A stretch of 64,000 nt of DNA from Citromicrobium sp. JLT1363 (lineage in GTDB: Bacteria > Pseudomonadota > Alphaproteobacteria > Sphingomonadales > Sphingomonadaceae), in contig NZ_AEUE01000003.1 in assembly GCF_000186705.1 (NCBI RefSeq), positions 391,098 through 455,097 on the forward strand, in the 5' to 3' direction. Shown piece after piece: positions 38,630-48,059 of this stretch. Both the position numbers and the translations under genes were made by a program. Position 1 is the stretch's first letter; each line of letters starts with the position of its first letter. Under the pieces are notes generated by a model. The model made no database searches. It was given only the letters and a program-made list of their open reading frames with translations, and was not told where the DNA came from.

Positions 38630-39150
38630 GTTGTAGCCGGTTTATCCTGATTGGGTGTTTCGTCCGCCTCGGCGGCCTGTGCGTCGTCCGCAGCAGCCTG
38701 CTGCGAAGCTGCGTCTTGAGGAGCCGTCTCCTCGGCATTTTCCGCCGGTTGCGGTTCGTCTGCGGTCAGCCGCGTTTCCTCGCGCGGGGCGGGGGCGCCA
38801 GCCGTGGTCTCTTCATGCGATTCGGGTGTGCTTTCCGGCTCCGGCTCGACCGGTTCCGTCCGTTCCGCTTCCTCGCGGTCGCTTTCGCGCGCGGCGGCGG
38901 AGACGGAGCTGGCCTTGGCCGCGATCTCCAGGCTGCGGATCTTGCGGTTGAGGCTCCAGATCACCCCGCGCGCATAGAGCCAGGTGGGCAGGAAGCCGAG
39001 CAGGAAGGAGATGATGACAAGTGCGGGCACCTTGGTTTCCAGCACCAGGTTGTCCCAGATCATCACCTCGACATCGCGCCAGTTGAAGAACGAGAACAGG
39101 ACCACGCCGACCAGGATCAGCACCCAGATTATCGTGCGTACAACTTGCAT
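38626..39150 (-). CDS. LapA-domain membrane protein
   Basis: A 174-residue protein with two membrane segments (about residues 5-22 and 41-62) framing the LapA-domain pattern (LFSFFNWRDVEVMIW, then LPALVIISFLLGFLPTWLY). LapA (YciS in Escherichia coli) with LapB tunes lipopolysaccharide synthesis in gammaproteobacteria; the role in alphaproteobacteria is unclear. The tail from residue 75 is long, acidic and low-complexity (Glu/Ala/Pro-rich), unlike E. coli LapA. Confidence 0.82.
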   Translation of the reverse strand: MQVVRTIIWVLILVGVVLFSFFNWRDVEVMIWDNLVLETKVPALVIISFLLGFLPTWLYARGVIWSLNRKIRSLEIAAKASSVSAAARESDREEAERTEPVEPEPESTPESHEETTAGAPAPREETRLTADEPQPAENAEETAPQDAASQQAAADDAQAAEADETPNQDKPATT

Positions 39151-39222
39151 CTCGAACCCCCCTCGATTTCGCCCGGCGAAGCGTAAACCGCCTGCCTTAC
39201 CGCGTCCAGCGCGTCAGCCCGG

Positions 39223-40539
39223 TCAGCTCTCTCCGAAGACGCGGGCGAAGATCGTATCGACGTGTTTCAGGTGGTAGTCGAGGTCGAACAGGGCGGTAAG
39301 GTCATTTTCGGACAGTGCCCGGGACACATCCTCATCGTGCTTCAGCAGGTCGAGCAGCTGCAGCCGTCCGTCGCTTTCCCACACCTTCATCGCGTTGCGC
39401 TGGACGATTGCATAGGCATCCTCGCGGCTGACACCGTTCTGGGTGAGCGCCAGCAGCACGCGCTGCGAATGGATCAGGCCGCCCATCCGGTCCATGTTGG
39501 CCTGCATCCGCTCGGGATAGACAAGCAGCTTGTCGACCACGCCGGTCAGCCGGGCGAGCGCGAAGTCGAGCGTGATCGTGGCGTCGGGACCGATGAAGCG
39601 CTCGACCGAGGAGTGGCTGATATCCCGCTCGTGCCACAGGGCTACGTTCTCCAGCGCGGGGAGGGCATAGGCGCGGATCATGCGCGCCTGACCGGTCAGG
39701 TTCTCGGTGAGGACCGGGTTGCGCTTGTGCGGCATGGCCGAGCTACCCTTCTGCCCCTTGGAGAAGAACTCCTCGGCTTCCAGCACTTCGGTCCGCTGCA
39801 GGTGGCGGATTTCCACCGCCAGCCGTTCGATACTGCCCGCGACCACTGCCAGCGTGGCGAAGTACATCGCGTGGCGATCGCGCGGGATCACCTGCGTGCT
39901 GACGGTTTCCGGGACCAGGCCCAGCTTGTCCGCGACATAGGCTTCGACGTCGGGCGAGATATTGGCGAAGGTGCCCACCGCGCCGCTGATCGCGCAGGTG
40001 GCGATTTCGGTGCGCGCATCCCACAGGCGCGCGCGGCACCGGTCGAACTCGGCATAGGCCTGCGCCAGCTTGAGGCCGAAGGTGACGGGTTCGGCGTGGA
40101 TGCCATGGCTGCGCCCGATGGTGGGGGTGAGCTTGTGTTCCTCTGCCCGGCGTTTCAGCGCTGCCAGAAGCTCGTCCATGTCCGCCAGCAGGATATCGGT
40201 GGCGCGCACCAGCTGGACCGAAAGCGTGGTATCGAGCACGTCCGAGCTGGTCATGCCCTGGTGCATGAAGCGCGCTTCCTCGCCCACATGCTCGGCCACC
40301 CAGGTCAGGAAGGCGATCACGTCGTGCTTGGTGACGGCTTCGATCGCGTCGATCGCATCGACATCGATTTCGGGGTTCGTGTCCCACCAGTCCCACAGCG
40401 CTTTGGCCGCACTTTCCGGCACCACGCCCAGATCGGCGAGCTTCTGCGTCGCGTGCGCCTCGATCTCGAACCAGATGCGGTATTTCGCCTCCGGCTCCCA
40501 CAGGGCGGTCATCTCTGGGCGGGCATAGCGGGGGACCAT
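39223..40539 (-). CDS. purB: Adenylosuccinate lyase
   Basis: PurB acts twice in purine synthesis, releasing fumarate from SAICAR and adenylosuccinate. The 438-residue protein begins MVPRYARPEM and contains HQGMTSSDVLDTTLS, the His of GRSHGIHAEP, and the fumarase/lyase signature GSSAMPHKRNP. Length is normal and the gene has its own leader. Confidence 0.97.
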   Translation of the reverse strand: MVPRYARPEMTALWEPEAKYRIWFEIEAHATQKLADLGVVPESAAKALWDWWDTNPEIDVDAIDAIEAVTKHDVIAFLTWVAEHVGEEARFMHQGMTSSDVLDTTLSVQLVRATDILLADMDELLAALKRRAEEHKLTPTIGRSHGIHAEPVTFGLKLAQAYAEFDRCRARLWDARTEIATCAISGAVGTFANISPDVEAYVADKLGLVPETVSTQVIPRDRHAMYFATLAVVAGSIERLAVEIRHLQRTEVLEAEEFFSKGQKGSSAMPHKRNPVLTENLTGQARMIRAYALPALENVALWHERDISHSSVERFIGPDATITLDFALARLTGVVDKLLVYPERMQANMDRMGGLIHSQRVLLALTQNGVSREDAYAIVQRNAMKVWESDGRLQLLDLLKHDEDVSRALSENDLTALFDLDYHLKHVDTIFARVFGES

Positions 40540-40734
40540 CGGGCGGCTCCGGTTGGAATTGCGGGGATGGACGCGCGGCTATGACGCATGGCGGCGGTTG
40601 GCAAGGGCAAGAACGATGCGGGCATTCGGGCCCGCGATCGATCGCCTGCGGGACAAGTGCCTCAGATCGCGCTTGATTGCCCGGGGCCGGGCTGTAAGCC
40701 TGCCCGGCACATCACGGGGATTTTCGGGGGAACT

Positions 40735-43536
40735 ATGCGTCATCACTTTCTGCTCTCGGTCGCGACCGGGATCGTCGCCTGCGCGCTGGCTGCACCTGCC
40801 ACGGCGGGGGAGACGATACTGTACGCAGAGGAGGGCGCGTGGGTCGATGTCGCCGATCTGCCGCCGCCCACCGAGAGCCAGGGCGAACCGATCCGGCTGA
40901 TCGAGACCCAGGTCCGCATGGAAGATGGCGTCGTGTCCGCCTATGGCGATGTGGCCTTTGCGCTGGACAGTTCGGAAATGATGGATGCGATGAGCACCAT
41001 TTCCACCCAGTGGATGCCCGACAAGGGCGATCTCACCATCCACCGGGTCGAACTGGTGCGCGATGGCAAGGTGATCGATCTGCTGGCCAATGGCGCGCAG
41101 TTCGAGGTTCTGCGGCGCGAGGAACGGCTGGAACAGCGCATCATCGACGGCGCGCTGACCGCGACGCTGACCGTTCCCGGCGCCCAGCTGGGCGATATCC
41201 TGCGCTACAGCTTCACCACCACCAGCGACGAGCAGGTGCTCGAAGACGGGATGGAGTACGTCAACGCGGTCCCTGCCGAGCCGATTCCCGTGGCGAAGGG
41301 CCGGATGGTGCTGTCGTGGCCTGCCGACGCTCAGGTTCGCTGGGCGACCACGCGGGTCGATGCGCCGATCGCACAGGCCACCCGGGACGGCTACGAATAC
41401 GTGACCATCACGCTCCCCGCTGCCGAGGTCACGGCGATTCCCGACGACGCACCGACGCGGTTCCGGCTGCCCCCCGCGATCCGTGCGAGCACGTTCGAGA
41501 GCTACGCCGAGATTTCCTCCGTCATCGCGCCGTTCTTCGCCACGCAAGGCACGATCGAGCCGGGCGGCCCGCTGGCGGAAAAGGTCGCCGAGATTGCGCG
41601 GCAGACCTCCGATCCGCTGGAACAGGCGGCGCTGGCCACGCAGTTCGTGCAGGACGAGGTCAGCTACCTGATGAACGGCCTCGACGGGGGCAACTACATA
41701 CCGCAGAGCCCGGCGGAGACCTGGGACGCGCGCACGGGGGACTGCAAGGCGAAGTCCCTGTTGTTGCTCGCCATGCTGCGCGAACTGGGCATCACGGCCG
41801 ATGCCGTGCTGGTCCACAGCCAGATCGGCGATGCGGTGCCCGAACTGCTCCCCGCGCTGGGCAATTTCGACCATATGATCGTGCTCGCGCAGATCGGGGG
41901 GGAGCCCTACTGGCTCGACGGGACCAATAGCGGTCTTCGCATCAGCAATATCGTGGAGGTGCCGCGCTTCCGCTACGCCCTGCCGCTGCGGCCCGGCGGT
42001 GCGGATCTGCGGGAAATGACGATGCGTCCGCAGGCCATTCCCGACGAGGCGGTCGTTTTGCGAATCGACCAGTCGGCGGGGATCGACCTGCCGGCGATCT
42101 ACGAGATCACGATGGAGTTCAGCGGGGCGAGCGCGCGCGGCTATCAGGCTCTCTCGCTGATCGAGGACGCCGATCAGAAAGAGGATACGCTCTATCGCAC
42201 CGTGTCCGCCGTGCTCGGCGATCACCAGCTCGCCGAGAGCAGCGTTGCGTTCGACGTGTCCAGCGGCATTGCCACGATTGCCGCACGCGGTCTCATCGGT
42301 TCGCCGTGGGACGACGGTGATGCCCGGCTGGAGCTGGACGTGCCGTTCCAGTCGGCCGACAGCTTCAGCTTCGAAGTCGACCGGTCGCGTCCGGAAATCG
42401 CGGACATTCCGGTCACGGTGCGCGGGCCGGTCTATTATCGGCGCAATATCGAATGGCTGCTGCCCGAAGACGGCGGCGAGTTCCGGTTGCTGGGCGCCAC
42501 CGGCATAAACGAGGTGATCGGCGGCACCCGGCTGGTTTCCTCGACCAGTCTCGACCCCGCGAAGCTGCAGATCGCGGAGGAAGTGCAGAGCCTCGAGTGG
42601 GAAGTCCCGGCAAGCGCGCTGCCCGATATCCGGCGCGAGACCCTGCGCATGAAGCGCAGCCTGCCGCGCCTGCGGGCTTCGCGCGAGGCGAAGCGCCGCT
42701 GGGAGTACGCAGGGGCGGAGCGCTCGCGCCTCGGCCCGATTGCGGATGTCTACGACATGCTCGTCGCCGACGCCGAATCCGACGAAACCGGTGCTTATCT
42801 CTATCGCTTCGAATTCCGTTACAATACGGGCGACTTCGCTGGCGCACTGGAGGACGCAAGTGCGGCGATCGCCCGCGATGCCTCGGCGGACAATTACCTG
42901 CGCCGCGCCTCCGCAGCGTGGCAGCTGGACGATCTCGAGCAGGCGCTGGCCGATTACGAGGCGGCGGCCGATATCGACCCCGACTACACGCTTCACACGA
43001 CCCGGCTCGAAACGCTGGCGCTGCTCGGCCGCACGGACGAAGCCGTGGCGCTGGTGGACGAGAACGCCTTCCTGTTCGAGGATCCGAAGAACGAGGCGAT
43101 GAGCCGATCCTACGTGCTGGGCTTCGCGGGGCAGGCCGACGAAGGCCTCGATGGGCTGCGCGACGAGCTGGCCATCGAACCCGACGATGCAGGCCTGCTC
43201 AACTCGCTGTGCTGGGACAGCGGCATATTCGACCGCGTGACCGAGGAAACGCTGGATGTCTGCACGCGCGCGGTGGAACAGGCGAACAACAGCGCCGGCG
43301 CCATCGATAGCCGTGCGCTCGCTCTCTACCGGCTCGGCCGGTACGAGGAAGCGCTGCGCGATCTGGACGTGGTGCTGGCGCGCGAACCGGGGCAGCACGC
43401 CTCGCGCTACCTGCGCGCTGCCGTGAAGCGGGCGCTTGGGCGAGAGGCCGAGGCGCGCGAGGATCTTTCCGTCGCCCGCCACGCCGCGCCGGGCGCTGCC
43501 AAGCTGTACGAGGCGTGGGGGCTGCTGGAGAATTGA
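40735..43536 (+). CDS. Exported DUF3857 / transglutaminase-like / TPR protein
   Basis: A 933-residue envelope protein. Residues 1-23 are a signal peptide (VATGIVACALAAPATAG). Residues 40-230 form a DUF3857 domain (QVRMEDGVVSAYGDV, then LRREERLEQRIIDGALTATL). Residues 270-400 are a transglutaminase-like core with a complete Cys337 (TGDCKAK), His380 (NFDHM), Asp395 (WLDGT) triad. Residues 680-925 hold tetratricopeptide repeats (DDLEQALADYEAAADIDP; GRYEEALRDLDVVL). Such proteins are common in Sphingomonadales and Bacteroidetes; the substrate is unknown. An in-frame start at 40588 is unlikely because the signal peptide follows the ATG at 40735. Confidence 0.88.
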   Translation: MRHHFLLSVATGIVACALAAPATAGETILYAEEGAWVDVADLPPPTESQGEPIRLIETQVRMEDGVVSAYGDVAFALDSSEMMDAMSTISTQWMPDKGDLTIHRVELVRDGKVIDLLANGAQFEVLRREERLEQRIIDGALTATLTVPGAQLGDILRYSFTTTSDEQVLEDGMEYVNAVPAEPIPVAKGRMVLSWPADAQVRWATTRVDAPIAQATRDGYEYVTITLPAAEVTAIPDDAPTRFRLPPAIRASTFESYAEISSVIAPFFATQGTIEPGGPLAEKVAEIARQTSDPLEQAALATQFVQDEVSYLMNGLDGGNYIPQSPAETWDARTGDCKAKSLLLLAMLRELGITADAVLVHSQIGDAVPELLPALGNFDHMIVLAQIGGEPYWLDGTNSGLRISNIVEVPRFRYALPLRPGGADLREMTMRPQAIPDEAVVLRIDQSAGIDLPAIYEITMEFSGASARGYQALSLIEDADQKEDTLYRTVSAVLGDHQLAESSVAFDVSSGIATIAARGLIGSPWDDGDARLELDVPFQSADSFSFEVDRSRPEIADIPVTVRGPVYYRRNIEWLLPEDGGEFRLLGATGINEVIGGTRLVSSTSLDPAKLQIAEEVQSLEWEVPASALPDIRRETLRMKRSLPRLRASREAKRRWEYAGAERSRLGPIADVYDMLVADAESDETGAYLYRFEFRYNTGDFAGALEDASAAIARDASADNYLRRASAAWQLDDLEQALADYEAAADIDPDYTLHTTRLETLALLGRTDEAVALVDENAFLFEDPKNEAMSRSYVLGFAGQADEGLDGLRDELAIEPDDAGLLNSLCWDSGIFDRVTEETLDVCTRAVEQANNSAGAIDSRALALYRLGRYEEALRDLDVVLAREPGQHASRYLRAAVKRALGREAEAREDLSVARHAAPGAAKLYEAWGLLEN

Positions 43537-43605
43537 TCCACGGGCGCGGCTGAACTGCGGCCTCTGCGCGGGAGAATTGCAGCTTCCGCGCAGGGGGCTT
43601 CGCGT

Positions 43606-44694
43606 TCAGCCGTAGGGCGCCATCAGCAATTCCGCCAGACGCGGGTCGCCCATCAGTCGGCCGGCGATGGGCATCATCACCTTGTGGCCATTGGCGCCGT
43701 TGGTCATCACCACCACGCCGCGGCGCGTCCCGGGATCGTAGAGGGCGATGGCCTTTTCGCCGATGTCACCGCCGGTATGTTCCAGCACAACGCGGTCGCC
43801 ATAGTCGTACAGAAACCAGCCCAGGCCCCAGCCCTGCCGGGATGGGCAGAAAGCGGCACGTTCGCCTTCCCTGCAGGCGGGGCGATAGCTGGTGGCATCG
43901 CGCACTGTGCTGCGCTGGTCGGCAAGCTTGCCCGCGATCTGCGGCCGATCCAGCGCGGAGAGCATGAAGCGGGCATATTCCGCCGGTGTGGTTCGCAGAT
44001 CGTCCGAAGCAGAAGGCTTCTCTCGCACGACGTTGCGCACGCTCTCGCCCTTCTTGTAGGGCATGGCCACGTGGCCGAGGAACCCGGACGTTTCGGTGTA
44101 GGACGTCAGTTGCATCCCCGCAGGATCGAACACGAGCTCGCGCGCCAGGTCCTCGAAATTGCGGCCGGTCCAGATTTCGACCGCCTTCATCATCCATTCG
44201 TAGGCTTCGCCCGAATAGCCAACCTTCTCGCCCGGGTCGGCAATGAACTTCAGCGTGCCTTCGGTCTCGTAGCGCCAGTTGGGCAGGCCGGTCTTGTGGC
44301 GCATCACCATCCGCGCGGTAATCTTCTGCGCCCGCGGGTCTTCGGCAATGTCGGGATCGACCAGCGCTTGCGCCAGGGGGCGATCGAGATCGATCTCGCC
44401 TCGCGCGGCCAGCCGCATGACCACTTCTGCAGTGATGGGCTTGGTCAGCGAAGCGACATTGTAAAGCGTCTCTTCATCCGCTTCGACGCCCCATTCCTGC
44501 TCGCCGTACTGGGTCGCAAGAACGACCTTGCCGTTTTCGATCAGCGCAACACCCACGCTCGGCACGTCATGTTCGGCGAGCAGCGCCGGTGCCGCCTGGT
44601 CGAGCCATTGCTGCGGCGATTCCTGATCCTGCGCATGGGCGGGCAGGGCGATCAGGGTGGCGGCGAGACAAATTGCCTTCAGCGATTTCAACAC
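43606..44694 (-). CDS. Exported serine hydrolase of the beta-lactamase / class C family
   Basis: A 362-residue periplasmic protein with a signal peptide (LKSLKAICLAATLIALPAHA-Q). It has the SxxK motif (NVASLTKP), a probable YxG variant of the second motif (GYSGEAYEW) and HTGG (LEHTGGDIG) near the C-terminus, as in esterase-like class C relatives (EstB type) rather than true beta-lactamases. Substrate unknown. The start is GTG at 44694 with GGAGA upstream. It diverges from a membrane-anchored regulator with a 54-base gap. Confidence 0.85.
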   Translation of the reverse strand: MLKSLKAICLAATLIALPAHAQDQESPQQWLDQAAPALLAEHDVPSVGVALIENGKVVLATQYGEQEWGVEADEETLYNVASLTKPITAEVVMRLAARGEIDLDRPLAQALVDPDIAEDPRAQKITARMVMRHKTGLPNWRYETEGTLKFIADPGEKVGYSGEAYEWMMKAVEIWTGRNFEDLARELVFDPAGMQLTSYTETSGFLGHVAMPYKKGESVRNVVREKPSASDDLRTTPAEYARFMLSALDRPQIAGKLADQRSTVRDATSYRPACREGERAAFCPSRQGWGLGWFLYDYGDRVVLEHTGGDIGEKAIALYDPGTRRGVVVMTNGANGHKVMMPIAGRLMGDPRLAELLMAPYG

Positions 44695-44748
44695 TATTCT
44701 CCATGCGGTTGATCCGATGCCGATCGCCTGCTGCAAAGAGCGCCCTTG

Positions 44749-45558
44749 ATGCACCTCAATCCGCATAAAACTTCCGTCCCGGATACGGAGGAAGCGCCGC
44801 TACGGGTGTCCGATCTGACAATCGACCCGGCCACCCGCAGTGTCGAGCGGGCGGGCGAGGCGATCGACGTTCGCGGCCTCAGTTTCGATCTGTTGTGGGA
44901 GCTGGCCAAGGCATCTCCCCGGCCTGTCTCGCGCGATCTGCTGATCGAGCGCGTATGGTCGCAGCGGCATGTGGAAGACCACACGATCAACCAGCGGGTG
45001 AGCATGCTCCGCAAGGCGCTGGGCGACGACGGCGAGCCGCATCGCTATATCCGCCGCATGCCGGGCGAGGGTTACGCGCTGGTGGAGGCAGGCCCGGCCG
45101 GGCAAGCGAAGCGTGCCGCGTTTTCGCCGCCGGGCATGTCGGCCAGAAGGTGGATCTGGATTGCGCTAGCGACCCTCGCCGCGATCATTGCCGGCGCAAC
45201 ACTCTGGTTGTCGCGCGGCGAGGAGCGTCCTCTGACCCAGCAGGAGATTATCGCGCAGCTGGACGAGCCGATCACGCTCGAAATGCAGGCGCGGGTGATT
45301 TACAATCGGGAGGATAGGGCGCTGCGTATCGGATCGACGGAACCGTTCGATACGCCGATGCTCGGCACCTTCGATGGCGTCGATATGTTTGTGGCGGGTG
45401 TGCCCGCAACCGACGAGCTGATCAGAGTGCCGCGCGGCCTCGAGCTTGTGTGCCGGATGCGCGACAATCCTGCGGAAGGGTTCGAGAGGGTGGAGCCTGC
45501 CTGGCGCGAGTACCTGCGGTCGCAGGACCTGGCCGGGGCCTGCGCTGAGAGCGCCTGA
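44749..45558 (+). CDS. Membrane-anchored winged-helix transcription regulator (CadC/ToxR-like)
   Basis: The 269-residue protein has an OmpR/PhoB-type winged-helix DNA-binding domain (residues 18-112: LRVSDLTIDPATRSVERAGE, VSRDLLIERVW, HTINQRVSMLRKALGD, YIRRMPGEGYALV), one membrane segment (about 130-150, WIWIALATLAAIIAGATLWL) and a roughly 115-residue periplasmic domain with two cysteines near the C-terminus. No receiver domain is present, so signals would be sensed across the membrane. The ATG at 44749 is preferred to the TTG just before it. Control of the divergent serine hydrolase is a plausible inference. Confidence 0.85.
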   Translation: MHLNPHKTSVPDTEEAPLRVSDLTIDPATRSVERAGEAIDVRGLSFDLLWELAKASPRPVSRDLLIERVWSQRHVEDHTINQRVSMLRKALGDDGEPHRYIRRMPGEGYALVEAGPAGQAKRAAFSPPGMSARRWIWIALATLAAIIAGATLWLSRGEERPLTQQEIIAQLDEPITLEMQARVIYNREDRALRIGSTEPFDTPMLGTFDGVDMFVAGVPATDELIRVPRGLELVCRMRDNPAEGFERVEPAWREYLRSQDLAGACAESA

Positions 45559-45587
45559 CGCCCGGTGCGCCCGCCTGCTGGCACAGT

Positions 45588-46406
45588 TCAGATCAGGCCC
45601 TGCGCCTTCAGGCTTACGTGCCGGCCATGGCCGATGATGACGTGATCGTGGACGGTGATGCCCAGCAGGCGGCCGGCTTCAGCGATGCGGTGCGTGATCG
45701 CAATGTCCGCCTTGCTTGGCTCCGGGCTGCCGCTGGGGTGGTTGTGGACCAGGATCAGCGCCGCCGCGCCCAGGTCCAGCCCGCGGCGAATCACTTCGCG
45801 CGGGTGGATCGCGGCCTCGTCGATCGACCCGTCGCCCACGTGATGGTCCTGAACCAGCCGGTTCTTCGTATCGAGGTAGAGCACGCGCACGCGCTCCACG
45901 GTCAGATTGGCCATGTCGGTGGACAAATAGTCGATCAGCGCCTGCCAGTTCGAGATTACCGGCCGGTCCGCCACCTCGCTGCGCGCCATGCGCCGCGCCG
46001 CCAGCGCCACCGCCTTGAGCGCCGCCGCGCTCGCCTCGCCCATGCCGGGCGATTTCGCCAGCGCGGCAGGCTCCGCCTCCAGCACGCGGGCGAGGCTGCC
46101 GAACCGGGCGAGCAGCGCCTTGGCGATCGGCTTGGTGTCGCCCCTGCGAATGGCGGCGAACAGCAGGTATTCGAGCACTTCGTAATCGGCGAGCGCTTCC
46201 GCCCCGCCGGTCAGCAAGCGCTGGCGCAGGCGTTCGCGGTGGCCGGTTGCGGTGGGCATGGAGGTGGCGGACGCGGGCGGGGCAGGCGCTCCGGCTGCGC
46301 CCTGCGCGTCCTCGCCGAACAGATCTTCGCCGCGCTGACCCACCCTTGTCTCGCCCTCCTCCTGCGATCTGCGAGCATTGCCTTTCGGGGAGAATTGCGC
46401 AAGCAC
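45588..46406 (-). CDS. radC: RadC family JAB-domain protein
   Basis: A 272-residue protein with an N-terminal UPF0758 helix-hairpin-helix part (residues 55-145, ADYEVLEYLLFAAIRRGDTK) and a C-terminal JAB metalloprotease-like domain with His221, His223 and Asp234 (LVHNHPSGSPEPSKAD). Despite its name no repair role is established. The GTG start at 46406 lacks a good ribosome binding site; a GTG near residue 22 is possible because residues 1-50 are low-complexity. Confidence 0.88.
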   Translation of the reverse strand: MLAQFSPKGNARRSQEEGETRVGQRGEDLFGEDAQGAAGAPAPPASATSMPTATGHRERLRQRLLTGGAEALADYEVLEYLLFAAIRRGDTKPIAKALLARFGSLARVLEAEPAALAKSPGMGEASAAALKAVALAARRMARSEVADRPVISNWQALIDYLSTDMANLTVERVRVLYLDTKNRLVQDHHVGDGSIDEAAIHPREVIRRGLDLGAAALILVHNHPSGSPEPSKADIAITHRIAEAGRLLGITVHDHVIIGHGRHVSLKAQGLI

Positions 46407-46537
46407 GGCGCAGCCTGCGCACGCTTGCCTATCGCCTTCGGTTGACTTGCGAAAAACCCTTTTCTAAGGCGGCGGCGCCCTCGGCGGGCAGGTCCTGCCC
46501 ATGCCGCGCGATCTTCTTTATAGAAAGGAAGCGAAGC

Positions 46538-46873
46538 ATGAGCGACGATCCGTCCGCACGAGAGCCCATACCCGAGGATGCGCGGATCGACGCGCTCGAG
46601 CAGCGGCTCAAGGCCGCACGCGAGCGAGAGGAGAAGCGCAACCCGTCGAAGACCCAAAGCAAGTCCGACGCGGATTACAGCGCCGGCAACAGGGTTCTGG
46701 CGGATCTTCTGGGTGGGCTGCTCGGCGGCGGTCTTCTCGGTTTTGGCGTGGATGCCATTTTCGGGACGACGCCCTGGGGTCTGTTGGTCGGCCTGTTCCT
46801 CGGGATAGGCGTGGCTTTCAGGAACATTTTCCGCATGACCAAAACAACGCCTCCATCGTCCGACGACAAGTGA
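46538..46873 (+). CDS. atpI: ATP synthase protein I (AtpI-like)
   Basis: This 111-residue protein heads the FO gene cluster. It has a charged, coiled-coil-like N-terminus (DARIDALEQRLKAAREREEK) and two membrane segments (about residues 49-70 and 73-92; DYSAGNRVLADLLGGLLGGG), the pattern of alphaproteobacterial AtpI, thought to help c-ring assembly. GAAAGGAAG precedes the ATG. Confidence 0.9.
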   Translation: MSDDPSAREPIPEDARIDALEQRLKAAREREEKRNPSKTQSKSDADYSAGNRVLADLLGGLLGGGLLGFGVDAIFGTTPWGLLVGLFLGIGVAFRNIFRMTKTTPPSSDDK

Positions 46874-46918
46874 CAGCAGGGGCCGCGTTGCGGCATCAGA
46901 CGCGAACGGGAATTTCAG

Positions 46919-47713
46919 GTGGCCGCCGAAGAAGGCAAAGTCGATCCGATGTACCAGTTCACCATCAAGCCGCTCTTCGGAACGGAAGAATGGGAACTGG
47001 GCTCTACCGGCGTGAACATCGCGTTCACGAACAGCGCGCTGTGGATGATGATCACCACCATCGCGGTGATCGCGTTCGTCCAGATGGGCACCAAGCAGCA
47101 GATGATCCCCGGCCGCTGGCAGGTCGCGGTTGAGAGCCTGACGAGCTTCATCGACAATCTGGTGCAGTCGAGCATCGGGGCGCAGGGGCGCAAGTACATC
47201 CCCTATGTCTTCACGCTGTTCATCTTCATCCTGTTCGGCAACCTGCTCGGCCTGCTGCCGCTCGGCGTGCTGGGCGTGCATCCGTTCACCTTTACCAGCC
47301 ACTTCACAGTTACCGGCGTGCTTGCGGTCATCAGCTTCTCGATCGTGCTGCTCGTGGGTTTCTGGAAGCACGGCTTCAAGTTCTTCACCCTGTTCGTGCC
47401 GCACGGCACGCCGATCTTCATGGCTCCGCTGATCGCGGTGGTCGAATTCATCTCGTTCATGGTCCGCCCCTTCAGCCTCGCGCTGCGTCTGTTCGTCGCG
47501 ATGATGGCGGGGCATATCCTGCTCGAGGTGCTGGCAAGCTTCGTCGTCAGCGGCGGGCTCGCCGGGCTCGGCTTCGGCGCGATCGTCAGCCTGCCCAGCA
47601 TGCTGCTGATGATCGTCATCTGCGCGCTGGAACTGCTGGTCGCGGGGATCCAGGCCTACGTCTTCGCGCTGTTGACCGCGCTGTACATCAACGACGCCGA
47701 AAATCTTCACTAA
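46919..47713 (+). CDS. atpB: ATP synthase FO subunit a
   Basis: Subunit a forms the two proton half-channels next to the c-ring. The 264-residue protein has five to six membrane segments, with the essential arginine region in FMVRPFSLALRLFVAMMAGH and the final GIQAYVFALLTALYINDAE. The GTG at 46919 gives the typical sphingomonad N-terminus (AAEEGKVDPMYQF), although its ribosome binding site is weak. Confidence 0.97.
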   Translation: MAAEEGKVDPMYQFTIKPLFGTEEWELGSTGVNIAFTNSALWMMITTIAVIAFVQMGTKQQMIPGRWQVAVESLTSFIDNLVQSSIGAQGRKYIPYVFTLFIFILFGNLLGLLPLGVLGVHPFTFTSHFTVTGVLAVISFSIVLLVGFWKHGFKFFTLFVPHGTPIFMAPLIAVVEFISFMVRPFSLALRLFVAMMAGHILLEVLASFVVSGGLAGLGFGAIVSLPSMLLMIVICALELLVAGIQAYVFALLTALYINDAENLH

Positions 47714-47753
47714 GCCATTTAGCAAACAACGATTTCACGAAGGAGTATTAGTA

Positions 47754-47978
47754 ATGGAAGCTGAAGCAGCAAAATTGCTCGGAGCCGGTTTCGCGGCCAT
47801 TGGTTGCGGCCTTGCGGCGCTGGGCGTGGGCAACGTGTTCGCCTCGTTCCTCGACGGCGCGCTGCGCAACCCGGGTGCCGCTGACGGCCAGCAGGGCCGC
47901 CTCTTCATCGGCTTCGCCGGTGCCGAGCTTCTGGGCCTGCTCGCGTTCGTCATCGCCATCCTCCTCGCCGTCGGCTGA
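47754..47978 (+). CDS. atpE: ATP synthase FO subunit c
   Basis: The 74-residue proteolipid forms the rotor ring. It has two membrane helices with the Gly/Ala-rich first helix (GAGFAAIGCGLAALGVGNV), the polar loop RNPGAADGQQG, and the proton-binding carboxylate Glu58 in GFAGAELLGLLAF. Glutamate instead of aspartate is usual in alphaproteobacteria and mitochondria. A strong AAGGAG precedes the ATG, as expected for a subunit needed in many copies. Confidence 0.97.
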   Translation: MEAEAAKLLGAGFAAIGCGLAALGVGNVFASFLDGALRNPGAADGQQGRLFIGFAGAELLGLLAFVIAILLAVG

Positions 47979-48059
47979 GGATTCGCTCTACGGACGGGCC
48001 GGGGCATGATCCCGGCCCGTTCGCCGAGCATTCAAGCATAGCGCCCGGACAGATTCCCG

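Noticed and set aside
40579..43482. A 967-codon open frame antisense to the DUF3857 protein gene
   Set aside because: No family features; the sense frame has a signal peptide, a complete catalytic triad and TPR repeats.
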